NCBI GenBank assembly: GCA_963693085.1
Contig: OY856413.1
Coordinates: forward strand, 468,938,379-469,002,378
Length of the DNA stretch: 64,000 nt
DNA from: Alisma plantago-aquatica
Taxonomy: Eukaryota > Streptophyta > Magnoliopsida > Alismatales > Alismataceae
Direction of reading: 5' to 3'
Positions 35,635-46,516 of the stretch are shown in pieces. Each line of letters starts with the position of its first letter. The first letter of the stretch is position 1. Below the pieces are notes generated by a model. It did no database searches. It saw nothing but the letters and a program-made list of their open reading frames with translations, and was not told the origin of the DNA. The position numbers and the translations under genes were made by a program.

Positions 35635-38600
35635 ATGGCTCACCATGATGAGAATGATGTCCATGATGAGCATGAAGTCCATGATGAGCATGTTGTCCAT
35701 GACGAGCATGGCGAGGATACCAACGTAAGTTCTAAAAACATATCCCGTATTTCTATAAAATTCATTATCTTCTAGTTATGTCATATATCCTGTATTTCTA
35801 TATTGGCTTAATTCGGTGTGTTTATTTTTGTCAAATTTTAGGTTGATGATGCACAGCTACCCACTGAAGCAATTGAGCAACTTGATGCGCAGCAACAAAA
35901 ACTTAACAAGAAAAGGGGTATCACTCTGTTGAAAAAGTTACTTGCGCTGAGTGGCAGTGGATCCAAATTGGTTGTGGAGTTTGATAATGGAGGGAATGCA
36001 ATTGGAGTGAACCGCAATAATTTTATAAACTATCTTGGGGTTGTCACTCGAAGCCATTGTGGTGTTAAATATGATAATTGGCATAAAGTTCCTCAGGCGA
36101 AGAAAGACTTGATATGGAAAGATTTATGCGTGAGTTATTATTATTTGCAATTCTATTTTGTAGATTACAAATTCTATTATTTGCAATTATATTTTTGGTA
36201 CTAGTTAATAACATTTCTATTTTACAGAATCTGTTTGCATTGGATGAGATGTTGCATCGTAAAAGTGTGATGCAACGCGCTGGAAAGATGCTTAGGAATT
36301 ACAGGACAAATCTGAACAGAGAATACATAAGATAGGGTGATAAGAAGAAGAAGTCAGCCCTTGAACAATGGAACTTCTTGGACAAAGAAGATTGGGACAA
36401 TTTTGTTGCTTCAAGAAAATCTGAAGAATTCAAGGTATTAGGCGTCACTCCCATTTTAATTAATATACATTGTATTCACCTATTCAAGATTAACATTTAG
36501 TGCTACTAACCTAATTATAAATGTGCATACTAACTAGGCCCTCAGTGACGCACAAAAAGCAAGGCGTGCACTGAATGTACATGACCATACTATGGGTCCA
36601 AAAGGCTATACAAGCGTTCGCCAAAGACTACAGGCGGAGTCTGCGGCTACTCAGGAGTCTGCGACTACTCAGGAGTCTGCGGCCACACCCTTCCCTCGCC
36701 ATGATATCTGGATAGCTGGCAGGAAAAATAAGAAGGGTGAAATAAAGAAGCCCGAAACTGCTGAGGCAGCTGCAAAAATGGTAAAATACAACTCTTAGAG
36801 CAATCATTTGAATATTGATTATTTGTGGTGTTAACTTACCAATTTTTGTTTATGGTGATTAGCGGGAGCTGCACGAGCAGAGGAAACAAGGCACGTTCAT
36901 CCCTCAGGGCACAAGGGATGAATTGACAGTTGCTCTGGGTAACCCAGAGCATCATGGACGTGTTAGAGGTGCCGGCGCTGGTGTGGGCATCAAAGCATTC
37001 TTTGGGCCATCCCAGCGCAAACCCAGAGCGGGACTTTCTCAAGAAGAGGTAACATATTCTATTTTTATAATGTTACTGCAAAAGGAAATTCATAAATAAA
37101 AAGCTAATATTTGTTTTATCCATGTATAGGAGAATAAGAGAGTCGAGGATATAGTTGCTAAGAAGCTCAACGATGTGGTTGCTGAGAAGGTCAAGGAAGA
37201 ATTGCTGCGGTGGCAGGCATCTCAGGCTTCCAATTAGCCTATGCCGACCCACTCTTCTCCTGGTGCACAGACTGCAAGTAATCCTGGAGACCCATCGCCT
37301 AACACGTCTGCTGTAAGTATTGTTTATGACATTGTAGCTAGTCTTTTCAAGATGATATGTTTTCAAGATGATATGTATATATGTATAACATTCTTTACGT
37401 AAATTTGTAGGCATTGAAGCCATGCCGCTTAAGAATGGAAAACTATGTTGTTGCAGAGGCGCAAGCTTACCAGTCCCTTCCTGGGGCAACGTTTCATGGG
37501 ACTCCAATGCCGCAGGGCTACATTCGTGTGAGCCCGTTACATGTATTACCCAATTGGAGGGAAGTTGAGTTGCCATATGCCCACCCAGATATTGATACAC
37601 TTGGTGAGGCAGAAAGCGGGGTCATATTGTGGCCCAAAGCAGATGTCCTCTACACGAATGAAATTGTAAGATAAATTTACATTGATTTAGACTGTTAATG
37701 TGTATATATGATGTCAACTGATCTGAAATTATATATACAGGTTAAAAAGAAGACACCAGGAGCACCTAGGCATCCACCTCCAATTCCCGTATTACCAACT
37801 TGGGTTCCAACTGACCTACAATACCCGTTAGGTCCTGCTTGTAGGGGAATGGCATGTTGGCTACGGGCACATAATATACTTTGCCCTATAATTGTTTCTT
37901 TAGATGCAGATTATGCAGGTCAATCATACGACAGCTCTTTATTTATACAAGATATTATTGAGCTGTTTATGTATGATTGGTTGAATACATCAATGATAGA
38001 GACATGGATAAGGTGAGATCTTGTTTATACATCCATATACCTTGTGTAAGATCCGGTGATCTAGTTTCTTATATATTAATGCATACGTCTATATGTTTTG
38101 CAGCTACTTAATTGAAGATCATTGCAAACAATTTGCATATGATCATGTGGGATTTTTGATTCCATCATTGATTAGTATGGTAGCTAAAGACCCTGATAGT
38201 GTTCAACAATACTGTATAGATGCTTTTACAATTTTTGGTCATCAAATGAAGACGATAATAATAGCTCCATTCAATGTCAAGTAAGTTTGCTTTATTTATA
38301 ATTTGGACTTAAGAAAATTCCATTATTATTTTGCATTTTGAGTTATTAATTGTTAACTTTTTACCTCTAGTGGTAGACATTGGGAGTTACTAGTTATTGT
38401 CCCCGGGACGTTCACTGTTTATTATCTAGATCCCGCAGGAAGTACATTAAACACTAAAATTGGACACGTAATGAGAATGGCATTATTCTGGTGAGAAATA
38501 TTTCATTTTTTATATCCGTTAACATCTTTTATTACATTACTATTTACTTATGCAACTTAGTGTGTTATATTAACATGTAGGGGTTTAGATGCATTCAAAA

Positions 38601-39096
38601 ATGCTGGAGGAAAGGTCCCAAGGAAAAAGAACCAGCCATTGTCTTGGGAGAACGTAAAAGTAAGTTCCTGACTCCCCGACTCCAATGTATATATTATTGA
38701 TGTGAATTGTGCTTAGTTGTATTAATTTGTATGTTTCAATTTATAGTGCGCTACACAAGACAATGGCTGGGCATGCGCATACTATGTGATGCGATTTATG
38801 CAGATGATTATCAAACATGCCGCATTGGACATCGATACCATACATGAGGTATTATATATAGTCTCATTAGTTAGTATGAAATATATCAATCTTATTTTTA
38901 TATTATTACTTATATATATACATCATTCTCTTTGCAGGTGTTTAAAACTGACCACACTATAGGCAAACGCTTAAAAAGTGTACATGCTCCATATACGAGG
39001 GAATCATTAAATGAAGTAAGAGAAGAATGGGCAATAGCTGTACAAACAGTGGCAACTGTAAGATATAATTGGGATGTTGATAGTGATGATGAATGA
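35635..39096 (+). pseudogene. CACTA-borne TNP1-like/Ulp1 cysteine protease gene, 13 exons, two internal stops
   Basis: Exons inferred from frame and GT/AG borders: 35635-35724, 35842-36129, 36228-36434, 36538-36780, 36863-37048, 37130-37312, 37411-37665, 37741-38012, 38104-38280, 38371-38490, 38581-38659, 38747-38848, 38938-39096; together 787 codons. The N-terminal half has KVPQAKKDLIW, WDNFVASRKSEEF and GYTSVRQRL, as in plant En/Spm accessory proteins (Transposase_24-like). The exon 7 region (PCRLRMENYVVAEAQ, GVILWPKADV) resembles the DUF8039-type domain often found before Ulp1. The C-terminus is a C48/Ulp1 peptidase: His in GRHWELLVIV (38378), Asp in YYLDP (38429), Gln in ATQDNGWACAYYV (38756) and Cys in WACAYY (38774). 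TAG codons at 36333 and 37235, each one C-to-T change from CAG, interrupt exons 3 and 6. The family would deconjugate SUMO-like modifiers; its role in the transposon is unknown. Confidence 0.88.
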
Positions 39097-39357
39097 TACT
39101 TTGTAAATGAATGTTTCTGAATGTTAAAACATGTATTTGAATGATTCTATATGTGTGAACGTGACAATTGAATTGATGTCTGAATGTATCTACTTGTGTG
39201 AATCTTTTTATGTTAATTTTGCAGGTTTGTGGCCTGTTTGTAGGCTGATATCAATGGATGTTGTAAACCTGCAGTTCAGAAAACTGAACTGCAGGTTCTC
39301 ATCCTGCTGACCAGCCACACCAGGCCTGCAAACAGATTTATAAAAAAAAATAGATAT
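39097..39357. other. 3' flank of CACTA gene
   Basis: Probable 3' untranslated sequence after the TGA at 39094-39096. It includes repeated TGAATG words and an imperfect palindrome built around CCTGCAGTTCAG/CTGAACTGCAGG at about 39268-39296. No coding signal. Confidence 0.5.
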
Positions 39358-39719
39358 AGGCGTCGGTTATTTACAGATAACCGTCAGCACAGACTTACAG
39401 CGTCGGTTTTTTGTTGAACACCGACGCCAAAAGTGTTCGTGCTACAGGAAATGGGAGTCATCTAGGACACTTTTCTACGTCGGTTGTTTTGTATATAACT
39501 GACGCAGAAAGCGTCCTAGATGACGTTGTTTTCTGTGGCGCGAACCCTTTTGGCGTCGGTGTTTTATAATAAACCGATGCCTTGATGTTAAATAGGCGTC
39601 GGTTTTTTAACCGACGCTGAAGTGTCCAACCTTTTAGCGGCGCCCACATAGGCGTCGTTCAGAAACCGACGCCAAAGGGGGTTAAACAACCGACACTAAA
39701 AGGCACTTCTGTAGTAGTG
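39358..39719. repeat. CACTA right subterminal repeats and terminus
   Basis: About six paired GCGTCGGTT/AACCGACGC-type units (at about 39359, 39400, 39478, 39553, 39595, 39650) and a final AACCGACACT, ending in TTCTGTAGTAGTG. They mirror the left arm. Confidence 0.9.
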
Positions 39720-39722
39720 TAT
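39720..39722. repeat. CACTA target-site duplication, right (TAT)
   Basis: Matches 32860-32862. Confidence 0.85.
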
Positions 39723-40160
39723 GGCATGCGTAATGTCCTATCTCTCACTCCCATAACAAGAGGAAATAAGCATTTGGCTGCAGTCCAAATACAGAGTTCT
39801 TCCTGTTCCAAGAGTAGAGATGGTACATCCCACCTTGCCAGTACACCTTTAAATCTGAGTTAGAACGTGTAACTTATGTCTATACATCACAAACATCTTG
39901 TTATCAAAATTACTTCCATGGAAAATTGGTCTCGAACTTACTTGGTCCAAGCACAATCCTTAGTCATCTCCTCTAGGTCTATAGGGTGCCGACACTTTTG
40001 GGGTCATCCCTTTTCCCTTATGCATCCAGAGAGTGCCCTACTCATCTGCCCTTTGGGTCCCATGAGTCCATGAAGGTGATCAATCTCCTAACCCATGGCC
40101 CTCAGACAATGATAGCAGTTACCTCCCGACCCTATGGTCATGTGCAACTGGGGAATTAGG
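39723..40160 (-). pseudogene. Element D internal fragment between the two insertions
   Basis: Minus-strand sequence that aligns to element A at about 10960-11420 (for example GTGGGATGTACCATCTCTAC on A near 11302). It is part of decayed pol with no readable domain. It shows that the CACTA element and element E entered the same original Tekay-like internal region about 440 bp apart. Confidence 0.75.
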
Positions 40161-40165
40161 CAACT
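40161..40165. repeat. Target-site duplication of element E, left copy (CAACT)
   Basis: CAACT precedes the TGACGTATAT edge and recurs at 48136-48140 after the other LTR. Confidence 0.93.
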
Positions 40166-41784
40166 TGACGTATATTTTACTACGCGCTTAAACGCAAGTA
40201 TACGCGTCGAGTAATATAGGCCTTGTGAGGCCCGAGTCGAACTCAGGGATACGTGAATTATTGGAGACTTCTACTAACTAATCGCAATCAGCTAGACCGA
40301 TTAACAAAGTAGGGTTTTGTTGTTCAAATTAAAAGAAAATAAAAATCAAACAAAGAAAACAATCAATTAAATGTTAATTTAATCAATTAAAAGGGATATC
40401 TTTAGGATGGCGGTTTCACCGCGGGTCAACATTGTATTAGGTTTCATATAATTCCTCACACTTCTCTCTCCATCCGGGTAGTGGCCTGAAATGAGAATTA
40501 CCCACTGTCGTGGTGTAATTCACTACTTAGGTTTAGGTTGATTCCACCGTCGTAGTAATCATTCCCCTAAACTAAGCGCATTAGGATCGGTCCCTCAGTT
40601 CCCACCATTAATTTTACAACTCCTTTGTCAAGGGTTTTATTAATTAATGTAGAATTCGTTTCTTTTCAACCGTTAATCCTTCTGTCGAAGTGATTAAGGG
40701 TATTAATTTACTATTATGGTGATCAAGCATAACAATAGCAATAGAGAAAACGAATTTATACCACGGATATGAGAGAAAAATATGAATTATCAATATAAAA
40801 TCATCATACAATGTATCCCCGGGCTACTCCCGGTCCTAAAGATTGAGGGTTTTAGCCTCTCATGTTCATCTTACACAAATACATGGTAGAAATTGGGGGA
40901 TTCATAAGAAAAACGTGAAATAGATGGGAAAACCCCTGAACGGAGAAGAACCGGTGGATCCTTGGCGTAGAACACAAGCTTTCCCCGCCTGTCGGTGGTG
41001 GAAATTGTCTTCGGCAGCGTCCGAATCACCCGGTATGAGCTTCTCGGCCTCCGTTCTCCTTTCTCTCCTCCTCGGCACTCGTGCAATCCAAAAATGAGAT
41101 GATCCCCTCGTCTGGGCGGCCGTCATTAGGTATAAGTCCCTAATTAGGTCGTCAAATAACAACAGCCGTCCGATCGGAATCAAAACACATCCAACACATA
41201 TCTGCCGGCGTCGATACCATCGACGCGGGTCGATGGTATCGACCCGGCGGATTAGCGGCAGCTTTCCTTTCTTTTATTCTGAGCGCCTGTGGTGATCTCG
41301 ATACCATCGACTTGCGTGTCGATGGTATCGACTCCTTTAGCGTCGGTTGTTGTCGTTTAGCGACGCTGTAGCTCTCCTTGTGTCGATGGCATCGACATCC
41401 GTCGATGGTATCGACTTAATCCTCGCTAGCAGCCTGGAGACATCTCGATGCCATCGACTTGGGCGTCGATGGTATCGACTCTGTATTGCTCTTCTCGGCT
41501 GACAACCTGTGGCTTGGTCGATGGTATCGACACCCGTCGATGGTATCGACGGATGTAGATACTTGTTTTTTCCTGAAATTGTACAACAAGACCAAATAAA
41601 TCCACACGATTTATGATAAGATGATCAATAATGCTTAAAATAATGAAATACAGGGGATTTGATATAAAACGATGGCAAAGACCAAATAAAGTGAATTATG
41701 CAATAATATCCATGAAAATGAGTAATTAAGGCACAAAACACATATGAAAAAGGTCTATAAATGCGACTCAAAATCATCGCATCA
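40166..41784 (-). repeat. Element E 3' LTR (1,619 bp)
   Basis: Plus-strand TGACGTATAT...CGCATCA. Compared with 46517-48135 (offset 6,351) I find one difference, G at 41483 versus A at 47834. It carries five paired dyads at 41210-41550 and a GCGTCGGTTGTTGT string at 41340-41353. Short frames at 40871-41183 are identical in the other LTR only because the LTRs are; not counted as genes. Confidence 0.95.
41210..41550. repeat. Paired 15-bp dyads GTCGATNNNATCGAC in element E 3' LTR
   Basis: Ten sites in five pairs start at 41210/41229, 41297/41318, 41382/41401, 41444/41465 and 41517/41536. Start-to-start spacing within pairs is 19, 21, 19, 21 and 19 bp, near two helical turns. The arms GTCGAT/ATCGAC are self-complementary and almost invariant; two sites start CTC instead of GTC. 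The 3-bp centre varies (GGT, ACC, GGC, GCC). This looks like an array of dimer binding sites. Confidence 0.9.
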
Positions 41785-41797
41785 AACTCCCCTAAAC
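41785..41797 (-). other. Element E polypurine tract
   Basis: Minus strand reads GTTTAGGGGAGTT directly before the LTR. It is preceded by GCTCGAGGGCGAGCAATG-type sequence at 41803-41820, a string I recall from the 3' ends of plant Athila/Tat elements. Confidence 0.75.
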
Positions 41798-41820
41798 TTA
41801 AACATTGCTCGCCCTCGAGC

Positions 41821-43473
41821 AACTAATCCTTAGAATAAAATTGCGAATGTCAACTAACAATCAAAACACCAACCCACCTCACAAATGACTCCCACTGGAC
41901 GTTCTCAAACCGGCCTACCCTAATCACAGAACAGTAATTACCCTATAGGCGACAATAACCATCAATAAAAGAAATTATCCTTCAAACTGATGAACACTAT
42001 CACATAAGGCAGTTATCATAATAAAGTTCGCCGATTCAGCCATGGTGCATCTTGTGATCACCTACTCTACGTTGCTCGCCCTAACTACCATCTACATGGA
42101 AGCAGTTCTCCTGATAAACATGAGTGAGGAGAAAATCACGGTGGCCTACCAATCCGAGCAACGGGTGGATGGAATGGATGGTTCATGGGAGAATTTGGAA
42201 GTATTACACAGTTTCAAAATGCATATAACAAAATGCCCTACATGATGCAAATGCACATTAAGAATGCCCTAATGCCTAAAAGTGGGTGGAATGATGCATG
42301 CACTAACCTTCTACCTCAAAATGAGATAGAAATCTACTCAAGCCACATCATGTACTCAATTCCCCTGTTATACAAGTGATATCATTCCTTTCTCCCTCTT
42401 ATTCCTTTTCTTTCCAACTCTCTTTTTTTTTTTAGCATTTTTTTCATGTTTCCAGAATTTTTTTTTCTTTTTTTTTTCTTTGCCCATATATCCATAATTG
42501 CTTCGAGATACATGTATAAGGCCATTTTCTTTCCAATTGGAGATCTTTGCTTTATTTCGAGGGTATGGAACAAATTAGATCACCTATTTAGGAAAACTGA
42601 GATACATGGTGTGCTTATGCATGAAAATCATGAAATTGTGAGTGCAACTACATGACATGCACCTAAAGGTAATGTGCATGAATCACTATACATTTTTTCT
42701 CATTTTATGCAAAAGTATGAAAATAACAATGAAAATTCTATCTACATGCTATGCACACAAAAGAAATTGAAACTGCACTTTACTTTCAATTCTTGGGTGG
42801 ATTATAGAAAATGGGGTGGAATGATCACAAGATTAAGTGACTGAACCTTAGAAGAAAATTATGTGTCCCTCCTTACTGACATGTGTAGTAGTTTAAAGGG
42901 TTCTTTCTCTTACATCTGATTAAGGTCTCATTACCATTTGATTAGGTTAGGCTCAAACAACCGTTACTATCCACTTTTCATGAGTCAATGGGGGTGTGAG
43001 TATGACATATTGCTTCAAAGTTGACATAATCAATCATTTTCATAGAATAAGTTCCCCAACGACAACCAAGTAAAGCTATCCAAAAGACACAGAAAATATT
43101 TTTTCAATTCCCTTAATTTCCCCATGAAAACAGCAAGATGACAATTTTAAGACATCCACGATTACACTAGATAGATGTGGATCCTAAATAAAAACTTAAA
43201 ATTACAAAAACAAATAACAAAGCAGAAACTAAAAACAATTAAAGAAAAGATAAAAGATAGAGCTGTTCCAGCCACCCCCCTAAGCTTGAATTCGACTATG
43301 GCCTCATAGTCAAAAACCAACTTAAGGGTGGAACAGTGATACCATGATCATTCTTGTGGAGGCGGAGGTGGGTACTGCCAGGGTCGTGGGGTCTGGATTT
43401 ACTCTGGATGATGTGACTTCATGTGGCCAATAACCCCGTCTTGAATAACTGACACCGACACTGCTGTGTGCCC
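41821..43473. other. Element E 3' non-coding region, where pol would be expected
   Basis: About 1.65 kb, AT-rich, with a T-rich tract at 42421-42480. No RT, RNase H or integrase motif in any frame that I could read. Short frames such as 42042-42245 match no domain known to me. Confidence 0.7.
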
Positions 43474-43807
43474 GTCGATACCATCGACGGAAGTCGATGG
43501 TATCGACTCGCTGATTAGGGCAACTGCCTCGCGAGCCCGGCCGCCGCTTTTTCATTTGAACATGTCGATACCATCGACGTACACGTCGATGGTATCGACT
43601 TCACTGAGTCCATTTCTTCTGAAAATCTCCAGAGATCTCGATGGTATCGACTGGCATGTCGATACCATCGACACTTTTATTGCGACCTGCCTGTGACCAT
43701 GTCGATGCCATCGACGGGGCCGTCGATGGTATCGACGCAGTGCGATTTCTGCTGGTGTCAACCTGAACCCATGTCGATACCATCGACTGATGTGTCGATG
43801 GTATCGA
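43474..43807. repeat. Second array of paired dyads in element E internal region
   Basis: Five more pairs of GTCGATNNNATCGAC start at 43474/43493, 43564/43585, 43637/43658, 43701/43722 and 43773/43793, with within-pair spacing 19, 21, 21, 21 and 20 bp. It lies about 170 bp downstream (minus strand) of the gag-protease stop. Confidence 0.9.
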
Positions 43808-43980
43808 CCCTGCCTGTTCCTGCACATTTAACAAACGGATCAAGGTATCATTTTTAAACTAAAAAGTAAACAAAATAAAAGCATACTACACCTAACATTA
43901 AACTATCCTAATGTACCAATGATTGGGTTGCCTCCCAACAAGCGCCCTTGTTTAACGTCTTAGGCTAGACAGTGTGACAA

Positions 43981-46326
43981 TCATAATCTTTTCACCTTGG
44001 GAACTGCACTTAGAGGATCATTCGGTAATTTGAATTCAACACGATCTCCTCCAATACCCAAGGACAAAGTCCCTCTGCCTAAGGCAGTCACGACATCCGC
44101 CGTTGCTTGAAACGGTCTTCCTAAGAGAATTTCGCAGCTTTGGAGTGGTGGCATGTCCATGACGACAAAGTCCACCGGGAAAACGAATTTGTCAACCTTA
44201 ACTAGCACATCTTCACATACTCCATAGGGTCTCACTGTCGACCCATCTGCCAATTCAATTGTCGCAGCCAACTTCTTGATCTCTTTTAACCCTAGCTTCT
44301 GAAAAGTAGCCAAAGGCATGAGATTGATACTAGCGCCAGAATCACATTGCGCTCTAGAAACATGTTGACCACCTATTGAACACGGAATGTAAAAACCTCC
44401 TGGGTCCTTTCTCTTCCTTGGTGAACTCCCATGAATCATCGAGCTCACCGTCTCATTCAACCAATAAATTTCATCATCTTTTATCCGCCTCTTCTTGTTG
44501 ATGATCTCTTTAATGAACCTCCCGTAGGCGGGCACTTTCTCAATCATCTCCACCAGCGGCACGTTGATATGCAGCTTGCGGAATATTTCCAAGAATTTCC
44601 TATAGTGTCGGTGCTCCTTCTTCGGCTTTGGATTGTCCCGATTTGACACATCTGCCGCATTGACACGCTTGTGAGGAGGCACATATGAGTCTTTCGGAGG
44701 TACCTCCCCTAAGCTTGCTTCACTCACTATCTCGGACGTGTGCTTTTGCAAGTCATCCTCATTAGTAGCAGCTTGTTGTGGTTCCTCTTCCACCTTCTTT
44801 GTCTCCGCATGTGCACAAACTTGCACTTCTTCTTTTTGCCCAGGTGGAGATACAGTATTCACAACTCTATCAGATTTTCTGAAGAAAGGGTTTCCACCCG
44901 GCAGTCCATAGTACGTGCGTGGAAATGGTATTGCCGGTGTTGCATTCACATTGAACGTCATTCTCCTTTCCTCTGCAACTTCTTGCACCTGAGATTCTTC
45001 TTCATTACTAACCACAGAAATGTATTTGACCTGATGGTGCACTTGAACCACATTCGCGTTCTCGGCTGGTTTCTGTTGATTGGCGTGCTTGATAGCCGCC
45101 ACCTCACTTGAAATCTGTGCCACGGTGGTCTCCAATGCCCGCATTTGCGCTCCATGGCTTTGCAGCGTCTGCCCAAATTTGGTTAGAATATCACCTTGAG
45201 ATTGCAGTTGTTTTCCAAACATGGCCATCATCTCTTGATTTTGCTGGACCATTTGGCTTAGCAATTCAGTATTTTTATCTTCAGCTCTCGGTTGTGGCTT
45301 TGCATCCGGATCTTGTAGAAAGTTATTCGGATCCTTCCAAGAAAACTTTTTGTCTCTCCTCCATGCATAGTCATTGTTTCTGTAGCCCTGTTGTTGCATG
45401 AATTTAACCTGGGCTTCCTCATCCTCAGATGCATCTTCCTTAGACAGTAACTTCTTGGCTAGGAGATCTAACTTATCATTCAGCTCCTTGACTGCTTTAG
45501 ATTCCCCTATCGCTCGAACATGCTCAACTTTATCCCGGTCACCCCATGATTGTTTTCTGGACATGTTCTTTAAAATCTCCCAGCACCTGTCATCAGTGTT
45601 GTTTAAGAAAAATCCGGACCCGGCTGAATCCAAATTGCTCCTATCGTGCTCGGAGAGAGCAAAGTAGAAGATCTTCACTTGGGTTTCCTTGTCTAGTCCA
45701 TGGTGTGGACATCTCCTCAACATGACTTGGAATCGCTCCCAAGTCTCAGAATAAGTTTCACCCGACTGTTGGGTGAAATTGTGGATCTTCCGGATCATAT
45801 CATTGGTCTTCTCAGGAGGGAAAAACCTCTCGAAGAAAACCTCCACCATGTGATCCCATGATTCAACAAACTCGTCGTCGAGGTTATGAAGCCACTCACG
45901 CGCTGCTCCTGCCAGTGAACTTGGGAACAACTTGAGATACAACGCATCTTGTGGAAATCGGTCTATCTTCACCATATCACAGTTCTCCACGAACTGGCTG
46001 ATGTGGGCAACCGGATCTTCATTTTTCAGCCCATGAAATGCGTTGGATTTGACCAAATTAATCAGTGCCGGGTCGATCTTGTATGTCGGTATGTTGATCG
46101 CCTGCTTCTTTATAGGCCCCTTTGATGCCGAGGAAGAAGACGCCTTGATCTTCTCCCATATTGTCTGTGCTTCAGCCATTACTTCTTCTTGTTCTGGCTC
46201 AGATTCAGAATGTATATCACTGTGGTGTTCCTCCTCGTAGTAGTCCTCGTCCTCTGGTCCCACAGATGGAACCTCAGGTGTGCGATTCACGTAGTCTCGA
46301 CTACGTGTGTGCACCATGCAAAGCAC
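43981..46326 (-). CDS. Gag-protease polyprotein of element E (781 aa, intact)
   Basis: A single uninterrupted frame. Residues ~100-235 are a retrotransposon gag domain (AAREWLHNLDDEFVESW, VEVFFERFFPPEKTNDM, ETYSETWERFQVMLRRCP). Residues ~350-420 are Gln/Met-rich and probably coiled-coil. Residues ~590-640 hold the Athila-type segment with FLEIFRKLHINVPLVE and YGRFIKEIINKKRR. The C-terminus (~645-755) is a retropepsin-like aspartic protease with catalytic DSGAS at 662 and ILLGRPF. No CCHC zinc knuckle is evident. The frame closes with TGA just after the protease, so pol is not fused. Start: Met1 at 46326 or Met4 at 46317 (MVHTRS); a possible splice acceptor (TTTCAG) lies just upstream. Gag would form particles; polymerase must come from elsewhere. 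Confidence 0.93.
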   Translation of the reverse strand: MLCMVHTRSRDYVNRTPEVPSVGPEDEDYYEEEHHSDIHSESEPEQEEVMAEAQTIWEKIKASSSSASKGPIKKQAINIPTYKIDPALINLVKSNAFHGLKNEDPVAHISQFVENCDMVKIDRFPQDALYLKLFPSSLAGAAREWLHNLDDEFVESWDHMVEVFFERFFPPEKTNDMIRKIHNFTQQSGETYSETWERFQVMLRRCPHHGLDKETQVKIFYFALSEHDRSNLDSAGSGFFLNNTDDRCWEILKNMSRKQSWGDRDKVEHVRAIGESKAVKELNDKLDLLAKKLLSKEDASEDEEAQVKFMQQQGYRNNDYAWRRDKKFSWKDPNNFLQDPDAKPQPRAEDKNTELLSQMVQQNQEMMAMFGKQLQSQGDILTKFGQTLQSHGAQMRALETTVAQISSEVAAIKHANQQKPAENANVVQVHHQVKYISVVSNEEESQVQEVAEERRMTFNVNATPAIPFPRTYYGLPGGNPFFRKSDRVVNTVSPPGQKEEVQVCAHAETKKVEEEPQQAATNEDDLQKHTSEIVSEASLGEVPPKDSYVPPHKRVNAADVSNRDNPKPKKEHRHYRKFLEIFRKLHINVPLVEMIEKVPAYGRFIKEIINKKRRIKDDEIYWLNETVSSMIHGSSPRKRKDPGGFYIPCSIGGQHVSRAQCDSGASINLMPLATFQKLGLKEIKKLAATIELADGSTVRPYGVCEDVLVKVDKFVFPVDFVVMDMPPLQSCEILLGRPFQATADVVTALGRGTLSLGIGGDRVEFKLPNDPLSAVPKVKRL

Positions 46327-46492
46327 CTGAAATATGGAAATAGAGGTTCAGTACAATGCTTTTGAACGAGTCAACACAATTATAGAGAAATAAAAGAATT
46401 TTTTTTTTTTTAAAATTGTTTTAAAAATAATAAAAAAAAATGTGGCCTAGAATGGCCGCTCTTAGCACTCGAAGTGCCAATAATTCGCCGTA
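46327..46492 (-). other. Element E 5' leader
   Basis: Minus-strand leader between the primer site and gag. It includes an A/T homopolymer run near 46397-46440 and the TTTCAG just before the gag start. Leaders in this group may hold dimerisation or packaging signals, but none is recognisable. Confidence 0.5.
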
Positions 46493-46510
46493 TCCCCGGC
46501 AACGGCGCCA
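46493..46510 (-). other. Element E primer-binding site (tRNA-Asp)
   Basis: The plus strand reads TCCCCGGCAACGGCGCCA, identical to the 3' end of plant tRNA-Asp including CCA as I recall it. The minus-strand RNA would pair with that tRNA six bases from the LTR. This is typical of Athila elements. It is not a tRNA gene. Confidence 0.88.
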
Positions 46511-46516
46511 AAAACT

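Larger units (their letters stand above)
32863..39719 (+). mobile_element. CACTA (En/Spm) DNA transposon carrying a Ulp1-type gene
   Basis: A 6,857-bp element with termini CACTACTACAGAA...TTCTGTAGTAGTG, a 3-bp target duplication (TAT) and dense subterminal GCGTCGGTT/AACCGACGC repeats in both arms. It carries one multi-exon gene (TNP1-like middle plus Ulp1 protease) and a 5' intron with a triplicated foldback unit. I see no TNP2/Transposase_21 region between the arms, so it is non-autonomous for transposition. It is nested in element D, which interrupts pol. Confidence 0.95.

Noticed and set aside
40871..41183. Two overlapping frames (71 and 93 codons) found identically at 47222-47534.
   Set aside because: They lie in the LTRs of E, and identity reflects recent duplication of the LTR. 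No recognisable domain.
43474..43807. A CRISPR-like look: short near-identical repeats with variable spacers.
   Set aside because: Plant nuclear DNA inside a retrotransposon. The repeats are dyads in alternating orientation with unequal gaps and no cas genes.
46493..46510. Perfect match to the 3' end of tRNA-Asp.
   Set aside because: Only the acceptor end is present, next to an LTR. It is the retrotransposon primer-binding site, not a tRNA gene.
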